A DNA stretch of 64,000 bases from Pseudomonas mangiferae (GTDB lineage: Bacteria; Pseudomonadota; Gammaproteobacteria; Pseudomonadales; Pseudomonadaceae): positions 124,001-188,000 of the forward strand of contig NZ_VJOY01000007.1 in assembly GCF_007109405.1 (NCBI RefSeq), given 5' to 3'. Position 1 is the first letter of the stretch; each line of letters begins with the position of its first letter. This document shows positions 47,913 to 58,160 of this stretch, in pieces. Both the position numbers and the translations under genes were made by a program. Under the pieces are notes generated by a model. The model did not search any database. It had not been told where the DNA came from and saw only the letters and a list, made by a program, of their open reading frames with translations.

Positions 47913-49064
47913 ATGAGCCCGAAGACCCTGCGCACCTGGTACCTGGTGCACAAGTGGACCAGCCTGGTCTCCACGCTGTTCCTGCTGCTGCTGTGCCTCA
48001 CCGGCCTGCCGCTGATCTTTCACGAGGAGATCGAGCACACCTTCGACCCCCATCCCGAGCTGGCCCCGCTGGACGCTGCTTCGCCACGCATCGACTACGA
48101 CGACGTGGTGGCCCGCGCCCTGGCGGCGCGGCCGGGGGAGGTGGTGCGCTTCGTGTTCTTCGAGAAGGACGAACCCCTCGGCGCGGTCCTCAGCGCGCCG
48201 ACCCTGCAGCCGCCGCCGGAGAACGGCCACATCCAGCCGTTCGATGCGCGCACCGGCGAGTTCTTCGAGCCCGAGCCGCCACCAGGGGGCTTCATGTACC
48301 TGATGCTCAAGCTGCACACCGACCTGTTCCTCGGCCTGCCGGGCTACCTGTTCCTCGGCTTCATGGGGCTGCTGCTGGTGGCATCCCTGGTCTCCGGGGT
48401 GGTGGTCTACGCGCCGTTCATGACCAAGCTGGATTTCGCCACCGTGCGCCGCGGCCGCAGCACCCGGCTGAAATGGCTGGACCTGCACAACCTGCTGGGC
48501 ATCGCCACCCTGGTGTGGGTGCTGGTGGTGGGTGTCACCGGGGTCATCAATACCCTGGCGCTGCCGATCCTCGCCCTCTGGCAGGGCGGGCAACTGGCGG
48601 AGATGACCGCCCCCTACCGGGACCAGCCGCCCCTGGCGTCGCCCGGCTCGCTGCACGCGGCCCTGGAGACCGCCCAGCGCGCGGCACCGGACATGCGCGT
48701 CAGCCTGGTGGCGTTCCCCGGCACCCAGTTCAGCAGCCAGCACCACTACGCGGTGTTCATGCGCGGCGCCACGCCCCTCACCGAGCGCCTGCTGAAGCCG
48801 GCCCTGGTGGACGCCCAGACCGGCGAACTGACCGACATGCGCGAGATGCCCTGGTACGTGCGCACGCTGTTCCTGTCTCAGCCGCTGCACTTCGGCGACT
48901 ACGGCGGCCTGCCGCTGAAACTGATCTGGGCGCTGCTGGATGTGGTGGCCATCGTGCTCCTGGGCAGTGGCCTGTACCTCTGGCTGGGCCGGCGCAAGGC
49001 GCCCCTGGAACGACGCCTGGCCGAATTGAAGGGCGGCGGCGCTGCCCTGGAGAACGCTGAATGA
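47913..49064 (+). CDS. PepSY-associated membrane protein, probable ferric-siderophore reductase
   Basis: A 383-residue protein with four membrane helices (about 14-36, 140-165, 190-215 and 340-362) and PepSY-type periplasmic segments between. Conserved histidines at helix ends (VHKWTSL, KLHTDLFLG, LDLHNLLG) could bind heme, as in the PiuB/FpvG/FoxB group that reduces ferric siderophores in the periplasm. It follows the receptor by 28 bases. The reductase role is by analogy with FpvG and FoxB. Confidence 0.82.
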   Translation: MSPKTLRTWYLVHKWTSLVSTLFLLLLCLTGLPLIFHEEIEHTFDPHPELAPLDAASPRIDYDDVVARALAARPGEVVRFVFFEKDEPLGAVLSAPTLQPPPENGHIQPFDARTGEFFEPEPPPGGFMYLMLKLHTDLFLGLPGYLFLGFMGLLLVASLVSGVVVYAPFMTKLDFATVRRGRSTRLKWLDLHNLLGIATLVWVLVVGVTGVINTLALPILALWQGGQLAEMTAPYRDQPPLASPGSLHAALETAQRAAPDMRVSLVAFPGTQFSSQHHYAVFMRGATPLTERLLKPALVDAQTGELTDMREMPWYVRTLFLSQPLHFGDYGGLPLKLIWALLDVVAIVLLGSGLYLWLGRRKAPLERRLAELKGGGAALENAE

Positions 49065-49249
49065 AACGCGGTGCCTGGATGATTTTCCGCTGGCCGCTGT
49101 TGCTGGCCCTGCTGGGTGGCATCGGGCTGGTCTCGGCCCTGGTGGGCGACGGTTTCTTCGACCTGCTGGCGTGGCTGGGGCTCGGCGTGCCGCTGGCGCT
49201 GATCGCCGTGGCCTGGCTGCGCCCGACGCGGCGGGGAGCGGGGCGATGA
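49061..49249 (+). CDS. Small two-helix membrane protein in the siderophore operon
   Basis: A 62-residue protein that is nearly all membrane: helices at about 8-27 and 33-52 with a GDGFFDLLAW turn, and basic residues at both ends. It overlaps the PepSY gene and the MFS gene by four bases each (ATGA), so it is almost certainly translated. I recall similar small proteins beside PepSY reductases and guess it is a stabilising subunit. No family name is certain. Confidence 0.75.
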   Translation: MKRGAWMIFRWPLLLALLGGIGLVSALVGDGFFDLLAWLGLGVPLALIAVAWLRPTRRGAGR

Positions 49250-50445
49250 GCGAGGCATCGCGGATACCGCCGTTCCTGCGCCTGCTGCAGGCCGAGGCGT
49301 TGCTCTGCACCCTGGCGGTGATGTCCTTCGTCGCCCTGGTCGGGCCGCTGTCCCGGGACCTGGGCCTGGCCCCCTGGCAGGCGGGTACCGCGGTGACCGT
49401 CGGCGGCCTGGCCTGGCTGGCCCTGGCGCGGGCCTGGGGCGCGGCCAGCGACCGCCTCGGCCGGCGCCGGGTGGTGCTGATGGGGCTGGGCGGCTTCGTG
49501 CTTTCCTATGGCGCGCTGTGCCTGTTCATGGCCACCGCGCTGCACCTGCGACTGCCGGCTTGGCTGGCATTCGCCGGGCTGGTGCTGCTGCGGGGCGCCG
49601 CCGGCGGCTTCTACGCGGCGGTGCCGGTGTGCGCCGCGGCGCTGGTGGCCGATCACCTGGAGGCCCGCCAGCGGGCCGCGGCCATGGCCGCCCTGGGCGC
49701 GGCGAGCGGGGTGGGCATGGTGGCCGGCCCGGGGCTGGTGGGGCTGCTGGCCGGTGGCGGCCTGCTGCTGCCCCTGGCGGTCACCGCGGCACTGCCGGCG
49801 GTCGCCCTGGCGCTGCTCTGGCGGGGCCTGCCGCGGGAGGCCGCCCGGGCCCCGGCGCACAGTGCGCCCCCGCACCTGTTCGACCCCCGGCTGCGCGGCC
49901 CCCAGGCGATGGCCTTCGTCGCCATGTTCAGCGTGACCGTCGCCCAGATCGTCGTCAGCTTCTTCGCCCTCGACCGCCTCGGCCTGGATGCCGCCGGCGC
50001 GGCGCGGGCCGCGGGCCTGGCCCTGACCTCGGTGGGGGTCGCCCTGATCGCCGCGCAATTGCTGGTGCGCCGGCTCGCCTGGCCGCCGGCGCGGCTGATC
50101 CGGGTCGGCGGGCTGCTCTCCGCCGCCGGGTTCGCCCTGAGCATGGCCGCCCACGAAAGCCTCTGGCTGTGCATCGGCTACTTCGTCGCCGCCGCCGGCA
50201 TGGGCTGGGTGTTCCCGGCGGTGTCGGCACTCGCCGCCAATGCCGTGCAGCCCCACGAACAGGGCGCCGCCGCCGGCAGCGTCAGCGCCGCCCATGGCCT
50301 GGGGATGATCGTCGGGCCCCTGGCCGGCACCCTGGTCTACCCGCTGGACAGCGCCGCACCCTTCGGCCTGGTGGCGGTGCTGCTGGCCATGGCGGCGCTC
50401 TGGGTGAGCGCGCGCGTACCGGGAGGCGAGCATGACCGCGGCTGA
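49246..50445 (+). CDS. MFS transporter of the siderophore operon
   Basis: A 399-residue carrier with 12 membrane helices and the major-facilitator loop 2-3 motif as GAASDRLGRRRVVLMG. The position in the operon suggests siderophore uptake across the inner membrane (like FptX/FoxB-type permeases) or export. It overlaps the small gene before it and the hydrolase after it (14 bases). Direction of transport cannot be told from sequence. Confidence 0.85.
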   Translation: MSEASRIPPFLRLLQAEALLCTLAVMSFVALVGPLSRDLGLAPWQAGTAVTVGGLAWLALARAWGAASDRLGRRRVVLMGLGGFVLSYGALCLFMATALHLRLPAWLAFAGLVLLRGAAGGFYAAVPVCAAALVADHLEARQRAAAMAALGAASGVGMVAGPGLVGLLAGGGLLLPLAVTAALPAVALALLWRGLPREAARAPAHSAPPHLFDPRLRGPQAMAFVAMFSVTVAQIVVSFFALDRLGLDAAGAARAAGLALTSVGVALIAAQLLVRRLAWPPARLIRVGGLLSAAGFALSMAAHESLWLCIGYFVAAAGMGWVFPAVSALAANAVQPHEQGAAAGSVSAAHGLGMIVGPLAGTLVYPLDSAAPFGLVAVLLAMAALWVSARVPGGEHDRG

Positions 50446-52078
50446 CGGCGTGCTGGTCGCCGCCCTGGCGCTGGCCCTGCTGGCATGGTGCATGCGGCGT
50501 TTGCCCGGGCGGGACGTCGTGGTGGCCCTGGCCGCCCTGGTCAGCCTCGGCGCCGGGCTGTACGGCGCCTGGGACCAGCGCTGGCAGGACGCCCCCGGCG
50601 CACTGGCCGGCGGGTTGTGCCTGCTCGCCCTGGCGCTGGGCCGCTGGCGTCGGGCGCGAGGCCGGCGACCGCGGCCGCTGCTGTCCGGGCTGCTGCTGGG
50701 CCTGGCGGTCGCCGTCGCCCTGGCGGCCGTCGTGCTGTTCCCGGTGGACGACCTGCCGGCACCGGACGGCCCGTTCGCGGTGGGCGTGCGCGACTTCGAA
50801 CTGGTGGACCGCCGCCGCACCGGGGTGTTGCAGGCGGCACCCGGCGAACCGCGACGGCTGCTGGTGCGGGTCTGGTACCCGGCCGACCCGGCGCCGGGCG
50901 CCCGTCCGCGCGCGTACTTCGACGCGGCCGAGGCGCGCAGCACCGCCCGGGGGTTCGGCGAGGTGATGGGCTTCGCGCCGATGCTGGCCTACCTGACCCA
51001 TGTCGGTACCCATGGCTACCCGGATGCACCCCTGCGAGCGGCCGCGGGCCGGCTGCCGGTGGTGCTGTTCAGTCACGGCTATGCCGGTTACGCCGGCTCC
51101 AACACCGTGCTGATGGAGCGCCTGGCCAGCCACGGCTACGCGGTGTACGCCGTGCAGCACAGCGGCGATGCCTCGCCGACCCGCCTGCCGTCCGGCGCGG
51201 TGGAGCCCATGGACCCGGGCCTGGTGGAACACCTGCGCCAGGCCCTGGCCGACGGCTTGCCGCCCTTGCTGCGGCGCGCCTACACCGAGGACGACCTGGA
51301 CGTCCGCCTCGACGCCCAGCTGCGAGTCGCCCGGGAGATTCCCGCGCCGGCCAACCGCGCCCTGTGGACCAGCGCGCCGGTCTGGCTGGCCGACCGGCTG
51401 TTCGTTCACGACGCCCTGCAGGCCGGGGCGGTGCCGGCGTCCGTCGCCGAGGTGGTGGCCGCCAGCGCGTTCGCCCGGGTCGGCGAGATGGGCATGTCCT
51501 TCGGCGGCTCCACCGCCGGCGCGGTGTGCCAGGTCGACCGGCGCTGCGCGGCCCTGGTGAACCTGGACGGCGGCGACTTCCACTTCACGCCGTTCGCCGC
51601 GGACGTGCCCGTGCCGCTGCTGATGATCCACGCCGACCTGCGGGGGTTCTACCGCATGCTCGGCGCGACGCCGCCGGCGACCCCGCGCAGCTTCAACGAT
51701 TTTTCCTACGAGCGCCTCGACGCCACCGGCCTGCGCCCCTCGGTGCACCGGCTGGTGCTGCGCGACTCGCTGCACGCCGGGCTCACCGACAATGGCCTGT
51801 TCGTCCGCCGGCCGCTGCGGGACCTGCTGTTCGGGTCGGCGCCGGGGGCGGTGCTCACCGGCGTGCCGAACGCCTTCGTCCTGGCCTTCTTCGACCACTA
51901 CCTGCGCGGCCTGGACAATGGCTTTCCCCAGGTCCAGTACCGGCGCTACGGCGACTGGGTGCAGCCCTACGACACCGCTGCGGTACGCCACTGGTGGCTG
52001 GCCAAGCCGCCGGCGGAACGCGCCGCGCTGCAGCAGCGCATCGACGACCTGCACGCCTGGGCTCGCGCGCCGCGGTGA
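50432..52078 (+). CDS. Membrane-anchored alpha/beta hydrolase (PAF-acetylhydrolase-like)
   Basis: A 548-residue protein with three N-terminal membrane helices (about 5-22, 28-45 and 85-104; another weaker one at 57-70) followed by an alpha/beta hydrolase domain. The nucleophile is Ser356 in GMSFGGS, an oxyanion-type block is FSHGYAGYAGS (213-223), and candidates for acid and base are Asp in MIHADLRG and His in RDSLHAGLTD. It looks like the isoform II PAF-acetylhydrolase/dienelactone-hydrolase group. As last gene of the siderophore operon it may cleave the ferric siderophore or an acyl tail to free iron. GGGAGG precedes ATG 50432. Confidence 0.78.
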   Translation: MTAADGVLVAALALALLAWCMRRLPGRDVVVALAALVSLGAGLYGAWDQRWQDAPGALAGGLCLLALALGRWRRARGRRPRPLLSGLLLGLAVAVALAAVVLFPVDDLPAPDGPFAVGVRDFELVDRRRTGVLQAAPGEPRRLLVRVWYPADPAPGARPRAYFDAAEARSTARGFGEVMGFAPMLAYLTHVGTHGYPDAPLRAAAGRLPVVLFSHGYAGYAGSNTVLMERLASHGYAVYAVQHSGDASPTRLPSGAVEPMDPGLVEHLRQALADGLPPLLRRAYTEDDLDVRLDAQLRVAREIPAPANRALWTSAPVWLADRLFVHDALQAGAVPASVAEVVAASAFARVGEMGMSFGGSTAGAVCQVDRRCAALVNLDGGDFHFTPFAADVPVPLLMIHADLRGFYRMLGATPPATPRSFNDFSYERLDATGLRPSVHRLVLRDSLHAGLTDNGLFVRRPLRDLLFGSAPGAVLTGVPNAFVLAFFDHYLRGLDNGFPQVQYRRYGDWVQPYDTAAVRHWWLAKPPAERAALQQRIDDLHAWARAPR

Positions 52079-52183
52079 GCGTGGCGGGACCGGCGGGCTC
52101 GACAAGCGGCGCGCTTCGGGCAAGGATGGGCGCCCGTCGCGTCCCGGCACCTTGCCCGGACGCCCCTGCAGGAAGCCCATGTA

Positions 52184-52495
52184 GTGAAGACCGTCTCGAT
52201 CCTCGCCGCCGGCCTCGTCGCCTGCGTCGCGGCGCCGACCCTGGCGGTGCTGCGGCTGCCGGCGCCCGACGGCTCGCTGTTCGCCCTGGCCATCCTGGCG
52301 CCCGCCGCCCTGTTGGCGGTGTGGTCCAGCGGCGCCCTGCTGGACGGCCGCTTCGAGGGGCTCGACAGCCTGGGCCGCTGCCTGCGGGAGCGCCGTCCGC
52401 GCCTGCCCTACTGGGCGCTGCGCGGGCTGGCCACGGCGCTGGTGGCCACCGGCCTGACCCTGATCGCCGACGTCGCCCTGCCGGCCCTGTGCTGA
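52184..52495 (+). CDS. Small membrane protein of unknown function
   Basis: A 103-residue protein starting at GTG 52184 after AGGAAG. Three hydrophobic segments (about 5-23, 33-52 and 78-99) are separated by a basic loop (RCLRERRPRLP). No family was recognised. It lies alone between the iron island and the DUF808 gene; it may or may not belong to the preceding operon, which ends 105 bases earlier. Confidence 0.55.
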   Translation: MKTVSILAAGLVACVAAPTLAVLRLPAPDGSLFALAILAPAALLAVWSSGALLDGRFEGLDSLGRCLRERRPRLPYWALRGLATALVATGLTLIADVALPALC

Positions 52496-52563
52496 GCCCC
52501 CTGCCGGACGGCGGCGCAGCCCTGTAGCATCGGCGCCCTTTCTGACTTCTTCGAGGATTCGCC

Positions 52564-53493
<930 letters not shown>

Positions 53494-53649
53494 TGGGGCG
53501 TACTCGCTCTCGGTCCGGTGGCGGCGTGGACGAGGTGCCGAGCCGCTGAGCCGGGCGCGTCGTCAGTAGGGCGCGCGACACGGGACGGCAGCCCGCTGGC
53601 GCCATTCGCCCTGGCGGGCGATCGCGCCTCGAAGGACGGCTGCGGTGGT

Positions 53650-54045
53650 TCAGGGGTTCGGCTTGAACGCGCAGTAGCCCGGGCGCGGGCCGATGCGCGG
53701 GTGGTTGCGGCAGGTCTCGGGGCGCTGGTCGTAGATGGTGCAGAGGCGGCTCTTGCGGTCCAGGTAGTAGCAGTCGTTGTTGGCCAGCCGGGTCAGGGTG
53801 AACAGGCTCTGCTTCTGGTTGAAACGTTCCACCACGCCGTCCTTCATCAGCCGCTTGGCCACCGACTTGAGCGGCTCGCTGCGTTCGAACTCGTCCACCA
53901 GGCCCATCCGCAGCAGGTCGGCGAAGCGCACCTCCACCGGCATCGTGCAGCAGCTGGAGGCGCAGGCGTGGCACATGCTTTTCTCGTACCGGATCCAGGT
54001 ATCGGTGCGGTCCAGGTCGGCGCCGACGATCAGCCTTACGTTCAT
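53650..54045 (-). CDS. YkgJ-family cysteine-cluster protein
   Basis: A 131-residue cytoplasmic protein with cysteines at 25, 28, 32 and 33 (MCHACASSCC) and further ones in DCYYLD, RLCTIYDQRPETCRNHP and GYCAF, the pattern of the YkgJ/CxxCxxxCC family thought to bind zinc or an iron-sulfur cluster. Substrate and role are unknown. ATG 54045 was chosen over an earlier in-frame codon at 54081. Confidence 0.88.
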   Translation of the reverse strand: MNVRLIVGADLDRTDTWIRYEKSMCHACASSCCTMPVEVRFADLLRMGLVDEFERSEPLKSVAKRLMKDGVVERFNQKQSLFTLTRLANNDCYYLDRKSRLCTIYDQRPETCRNHPRIGPRPGYCAFKPNP

Positions 54046-54138
54046 GAGGGTCCACGGGAGCAGGGAGGCGGGGGCGCGCATGATAGCGGGGCCGGCGGAT
54101 TTGTGAACTACCGCCGGCCGGGCCGTGGCGCGCGGCGC

Positions 54139-54837
54139 TCAGGTCAGCACGCTGCGGTCGAACAGATAGACCCCGCCCGGCCCGGGGCGATGGGCCAGCA
54201 CGGTCTGCGGGCGACCCATCCGCGGCTGCTGGCGCTCGCCGGTGTCGACGATCCAGCCGGCCGCCTTCATCCGCTCCAGGCGGCCGCGCAGGGTGGTGTG
54301 CTGAACCGCTTGGCCGAGGCAGGCCTGGAAGGCGTGCAGCGCCTCGGTGACGGTGAAGCGCGGCGGCAGCAGGTGCAGCGGCAGCGAGCTGTACACCGCC
54401 TTGGCCGCCAGCCGCTCCCGGGCCTGGCGCGCCAGCTCGGCGTGGTCGAAGGGCAGGGCGGGGTGACCGCCGAGGGCCTCGTCCAGGGGCACGAAGCGTA
54501 GGCTCTCGTCCGCCACCGGTGCCTGGGGCTCCACCAGCGCCAGGTAGAAGGTGCTCAGGGACCAGCCGCGGGGATCGCGCAGGGCATTACCGACCGTGGC
54601 CACCTGCTCCAGGTGGCTCGGCCGCAGGCGCGCCTTGTCCTGCAGGGCGCGGGCGGCGGCGGCGTCCAGGCTGGCGTCGGCGCAGCGGCCGTTCACCATC
54701 ACCCCGGGCAGCGCCCAGTCCCCGGCGAAGGGCGCCCGCTCGCGGCGCAGCAGGAGCAGCTCGAGACCGCCGCCGGCCCCCAGGCGCAGGGCGACGATGT
54801 CGACGCTGGCCAGCACCTCCGCGCGACTCACGGGCAT
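54139..54837 (-). CDS. nrtR: NAD-metabolism repressor NrtR (NUDIX-related)
   Basis: A 232-residue repressor: an N-terminal NUDIX fold (about 8-145) and a C-terminal winged helix (about 155-225; [15 protein letters not shown]). The NUDIX box is broken, with [20 protein letters not shown] where G-x5-E-x7-REUxEE should be, so it likely binds ADP-ribose without hydrolysing it, as known NrtR proteins do. It is divergent from pncA-pncB-nadE across a palindrome, its probable operator. Known NrtR proteins release DNA on binding an NAD-derived signal. Confidence 0.9.
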   Translation of the reverse strand: MPVSRAEVLASVDIVALRLGAGGGLELLLLRRERAPFAGDWALPGVMVNGRCADASLDAAAARALQDKARLRPSHLEQVATVGNALRDPRGWSLSTFYLALVEPQAPVADESLRFVPLDEALGGHPALPFDHAELARQARERLAAKAVYSSLPLHLLPPRFTVTEALHAFQACLGQAVQHTTLRGRLERMKAAGWIVDTGERQQPRMGRPQTVLAHRPGPGGVYLFDRSVLT

Positions 54838-54913
54838 GCCCCGGCGCCGGCCTGGACGGCAGTGGAACGCTGTCGACGGGTTCTCATGGCGCGACCTCCG
54901 TGGAAAGAAACCA

Positions 54914-54946
54914 TTGACTACATATTACATCAGATGAAATATGTAG
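54914..54946. promoter_or_regulatory. Palindromic NrtR operator overlapping the pncA promoter
   Basis: CTACATATT (54918-54926) and AATATGTAG (54938-54946) are perfect 9-base arms. On the plus strand TTGACT (54914-54919) with a 17-base spacer and AAATAT (54937-54942) could be the pncA promoter, which the repeat would cover. Confidence 0.7.
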
Positions 54947-54976
54947 CCAGCGGTTATCCCACCAGAGGACAGCAGT

Positions 54977-55621
54977 ATGAAGATCGCCAGTTTCGACATC
55001 GACGCGCAGAAGGGCTTCACGCCCTTGTGCCCGGACGAACTGCCGGTTCCCGGCGGCGACGCCATCGTCCCGGCCTTGCAGGCCATGGCCGCCCGCGCCC
55101 GCCTGCGCCTGGGCAGCAAGGATGCTCACAGCCCGCAGGCGGCGTGGGTGGTGGCCAGCCACGGGGAGATGCTGCGCAGCCTGCCCCTGGCCAACGCCGA
55201 CCTGACCTGGGTCAGCCACTGCGTCCCCGGCACCGCCGGCTTCGAGCTGCTGGACGGCCTGCCGGCGCCCCTGGACTACGACTATTTCGTCTGGAAGGGC
55301 GTGGAGCCCGACCTGCACCCCTATGGCGCCTGCTACCACGACCTGGCCGAGCGGCGCAGCACCGGCGCGATCGAATTTCTCCGGCAGAATGGCGTCAGTC
55401 ATGTGATGGTCGGCGGCCTGGCGCTGGACTACTGCGTCAAGACCACCGCCCTGCAATTGCGCCGGGCCGGCTTCGCGGTGAGCGTGTACCTGCCGGCCTG
55501 TCGCGCCATTGCCGAGTCGACCGCGCAAGCGGCCTGCGCGGAGATGAGTGCGGCGGGTATCTTCTTGTGCGCCAGCCCGGACGAGCTGGATGCCTCCCTG
55601 AACCCCTCGCTGGAGTGCTGA
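54977..55621 (+). CDS. pncA: Nicotinamidase PncA
   Basis: A 214-residue isochorismatase-fold enzyme that turns nicotinamide into nicotinate. The triad is Asp9 ([10 protein letters not shown]), Lys107 (VWKGVEP) and Cys153 (LDYCVKT); the metal site is Asp49 and His51 (KDAHSP) with His81. It is the first gene of the NAD-salvage operon, two bases before pncB. Confidence 0.95.
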   Translation: MKIASFDIDAQKGFTPLCPDELPVPGGDAIVPALQAMAARARLRLGSKDAHSPQAAWVVASHGEMLRSLPLANADLTWVSHCVPGTAGFELLDGLPAPLDYDYFVWKGVEPDLHPYGACYHDLAERRSTGAIEFLRQNGVSHVMVGGLALDYCVKTTALQLRRAGFAVSVYLPACRAIAESTAQAACAEMSAAGIFLCASPDELDASLNPSLEC

Positions 55622-55623
55622 AC

Positions 55624-56838
55624 ATGGCCGAGAGCGTTTTTGCCGAGCGCATCGTGCAGAACCTGCTGGACACCGACTTCTACAAGCTGACGATGATGCA
55701 GGCGGTGCTGCACAACTACCCCAACGCCGAGGTGGAATGGGAATTCCGCTGCCGCAGCAGCGAGGACCTGCGCCCCTACCTCGCGGAGATCCGCTACCAG
55801 ATCGAGCGCCTGGTGGACACCAGCATCACCGCCGACCAGCTGGGCTTCCTCGAGCGCATCAGCTTCATCAAGCCCGACTTCATCCGCTTCCTCAGCCTGT
55901 TCCGCTTCAACATGCGCTACGTGCAGACCGGCATCGACGGCGACCAGCTGTGCATCCGCCTGCGCGGGCCGTGGCTGCACGTGATCCTCTTCGAGATCCC
56001 GCTGCTGGCCATCGTCAGCGAGGTGCGCAACCGCTACCGCTACCGCGAAGTGGTGCTGGAGCAGGCCAGCGAGCAGCTCTACCGCAAGCTGGACTGGTTG
56101 AGCGCGGAGGCCGGCGAGGATGAGCTGAAGGGCTTCCAGCTCGCCGACTTCGGCACCCGCCGGCGCTTCTCCTACCGGGTGCACGAGGAAATGGTGCACA
56201 TCCTCAAGCGCGACTTCCCCGGGCGCTTCGTCGGCACCAGCAACGTGCACCTGGCCCGGGAATACGACCTGCGGCCCATCGGCACCATGGCTCACGAATG
56301 GCTGATGGCTCACCAGCAACTGGGCCCGCGGCTGATCGACAGCCAGAGCGCCGCCCTGGACTGCTGGGTGCGCGAATACCGTGGCCTGCTGGGCATCGCC
56401 CTGACCGACTGCATCACCATGGACGCCTTCCTCGGCGACTTCGATCTGTACTTCGCCAAGCTCTTCGACGGCCTGCGCCACGACTCCGGCGACCCGCTGC
56501 AGTGGGCGGAGAAGGCCATCGCCCACTACCGCGCCCTGGGCATCGACCCCATGAGCAAGACCCTGGTGTTCTCCGACGGCCTCGACCTGCCCAAGGCCCT
56601 GGCGCTGTACCGCGCGCTGCACGAGCGGATCAACGTCAGCTTCGGCATCGGCACCAACCTCACCTGCGACATCCCCGGGGTCGAACCGATGAACATGGTC
56701 ATCAAGATGACCGCCTGCAACGGCCAGCCGGTGGCGAAGATCTCCGACACCCCCGGCAAGACCCAATGCCGCGACGAGAACTTCGTCGCCTACCTGAAAC
56801 ACGTGTTCCGCGTCTCCGAACCGTCAATGAGGACCTGA
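55624..56838 (+). CDS. pncB: Nicotinate phosphoribosyltransferase PncB
   Basis: A 404-residue enzyme adding phosphoribose to nicotinate to give NaMN. Typical blocks are [13 protein letters not shown], then [33 protein letters not shown] and RHDSGDP, with the phosphorylated histidine in the GTMAHEW segment. It completes salvage from PncA. Operon position and spacing indicate co-transcription. Confidence 0.97.
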   Translation: MAESVFAERIVQNLLDTDFYKLTMMQAVLHNYPNAEVEWEFRCRSSEDLRPYLAEIRYQIERLVDTSITADQLGFLERISFIKPDFIRFLSLFRFNMRYVQTGIDGDQLCIRLRGPWLHVILFEIPLLAIVSEVRNRYRYREVVLEQASEQLYRKLDWLSAEAGEDELKGFQLADFGTRRRFSYRVHEEMVHILKRDFPGRFVGTSNVHLAREYDLRPIGTMAHEWLMAHQQLGPRLIDSQSAALDCWVREYRGLLGIALTDCITMDAFLGDFDLYFAKLFDGLRHDSGDPLQWAEKAIAHYRALGIDPMSKTLVFSDGLDLPKALALYRALHERINVSFGIGTNLTCDIPGVEPMNMVIKMTACNGQPVAKISDTPGKTQCRDENFVAYLKHVFRVSEPSMRT

Positions 56839-56840
56839 CC

Positions 56841-57668
56841 ATGAGCAATCGCCAACGTGAAATCGCCGACGCCCTCGGCGTGATCCCCCCCTTCGCCGAC
56901 CAGGCCGCGCTGCTGGCCGAAGTCGAGCGGCGCAAGGCCTTCATCCAGGACTGCCTGCGCCGCGCCGGCCTGAAGGTGCTGGTGCTGGGGATCAGCGGCG
57001 GGGTCGATTCCACGGTGGCAGGGCGCCTGGCGCAGCAGGCGGTGCAGGCGCTGCGGGAAGAGACCGGCGACGACGGCTACCGCTTCATCGCCGTGCGCCT
57101 GCCCCATGGCGTGCAGCACGACGAGGACGACGCCAAGGCGGCCCTGGACTTCATCCAGGCCGACGAGGTGCAGACGGTGAACATCGCCGACGGCGTGCGT
57201 GGCCTGCTGGGGCAGATCGACGCCCTCACGCCGCTGTCCGCCGAGCGCCGCGACTTCGTCGCCGGTAACGTCAAGGCGCGCATGCGGATGATCGCCCAGT
57301 TCGCCATCGCCAACGCTCGCAACGGCTTGGTGATCGGCACCGACCATGCCGCCGAGGCAGTGATGGGCTTCTTCACCAAGTTCGGCGACGGCGCCTGCGA
57401 CCTGGCGCCCCTGAGCGGGCTGGTGAAGGGCCAGGTGCGGGCGATCGCCGCGGCCCTGGGCGCCAGCGAGAAGGTGGCGCAGAAGGTGCCCACCGCCGAC
57501 CTGGAAGACCTGCGCCCCGGCAAGCCGGACGAGGAGGCCTACGGCGTGACCTACGCCGAGATCGACGCCTTCCTCCAGGGCAAGCCGGTGAGCGAACAGG
57601 CCTACGAGGTGATCGTGAAGACCTACGACCGCTCCCAGCACAAGCGCGAGCTGCCGTTCGCGCCCTGA
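56841..57668 (+). CDS. nadE: NH3-dependent NAD synthetase NadE
   Basis: A 275-residue ATP pyrophosphatase fold enzyme amidating NaAD. The P-loop is SGGVDST (48-54), followed by later blocks [19 protein letters not shown] and [15 protein letters not shown] (split here at 170-188 and 215-229). It lacks a glutaminase domain, so it uses ammonia. It is the third gene of the operon, two bases after pncB. Confidence 0.97.
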   Translation: MSNRQREIADALGVIPPFADQAALLAEVERRKAFIQDCLRRAGLKVLVLGISGGVDSTVAGRLAQQAVQALREETGDDGYRFIAVRLPHGVQHDEDDAKAALDFIQADEVQTVNIADGVRGLLGQIDALTPLSAERRDFVAGNVKARMRMIAQFAIANARNGLVIGTDHAAEAVMGFFTKFGDGACDLAPLSGLVKGQVRAIAAALGASEKVAQKVPTADLEDLRPGKPDEEAYGVTYAEIDAFLQGKPVSEQAYEVIVKTYDRSQHKRELPFAP

Positions 57669-58160
57669 GTCTTCGGGGGCGACAAGGCGCACGGTGCAAG
57701 GCCGTGCGCTGTTCTGAGTGTTCGTGGAGCGGCTGATCGCCTCAAGGGCGGTAAAGGCACTGCTTCAGTTCGGGCAGGGTCGGGTGGCGATCGAGCGGTC
57801 GCCTGGGCGAGGGGGAGATGCCCGTCGAACCGAGCGCTTGTCCGGTTATCTCTGCAACCCGTGTGGACTGCCCTGGCCCGAGCCTCCAATCCGTTCCGTC
57901 GTCGGCTTGTGTCCATCCAAGTCGCCCAGCCTGCGAAGAATCGCACTCCTGCTCATGCGGGCGATTCCACCGGCCCCCGGGGCGCGGCCGTCCAGGGCGC
58001 GGTGTCCAGCATTCGCACCCGTCAGCGCAATGGACCGGCCATTCGCGGCCTCGTCGCGTAGCGACGCGGTGCAGCCCGTGAAAGGGGAGGTGCAAGCGAC
58101 GGCCGGGAGGGCTAAAGTTCTGGCACATCGCCAGCCAACACAACAACAAAAGGATCGCCC
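57669..58160. other. Gap between nadE and the esterase gene
   Basis: About 490 bases. A GCGCACGG/CCGTGCGC hairpin at about 57687-57709 may end the NAD operon but has only a short T-run. The frames within are short or arginine/serine-rich and have no family resemblance; no RNA gene was recognised. The last 80 bases hold the leader of the esterase gene. Confidence 0.5.

Noticed and set aside
57742..58149. Minus-strand frame of 135 residues in the nadE-estA gap
   Set aside because: No family resemblance, no ribosome-binding site and unbalanced composition; kept as non-coding.
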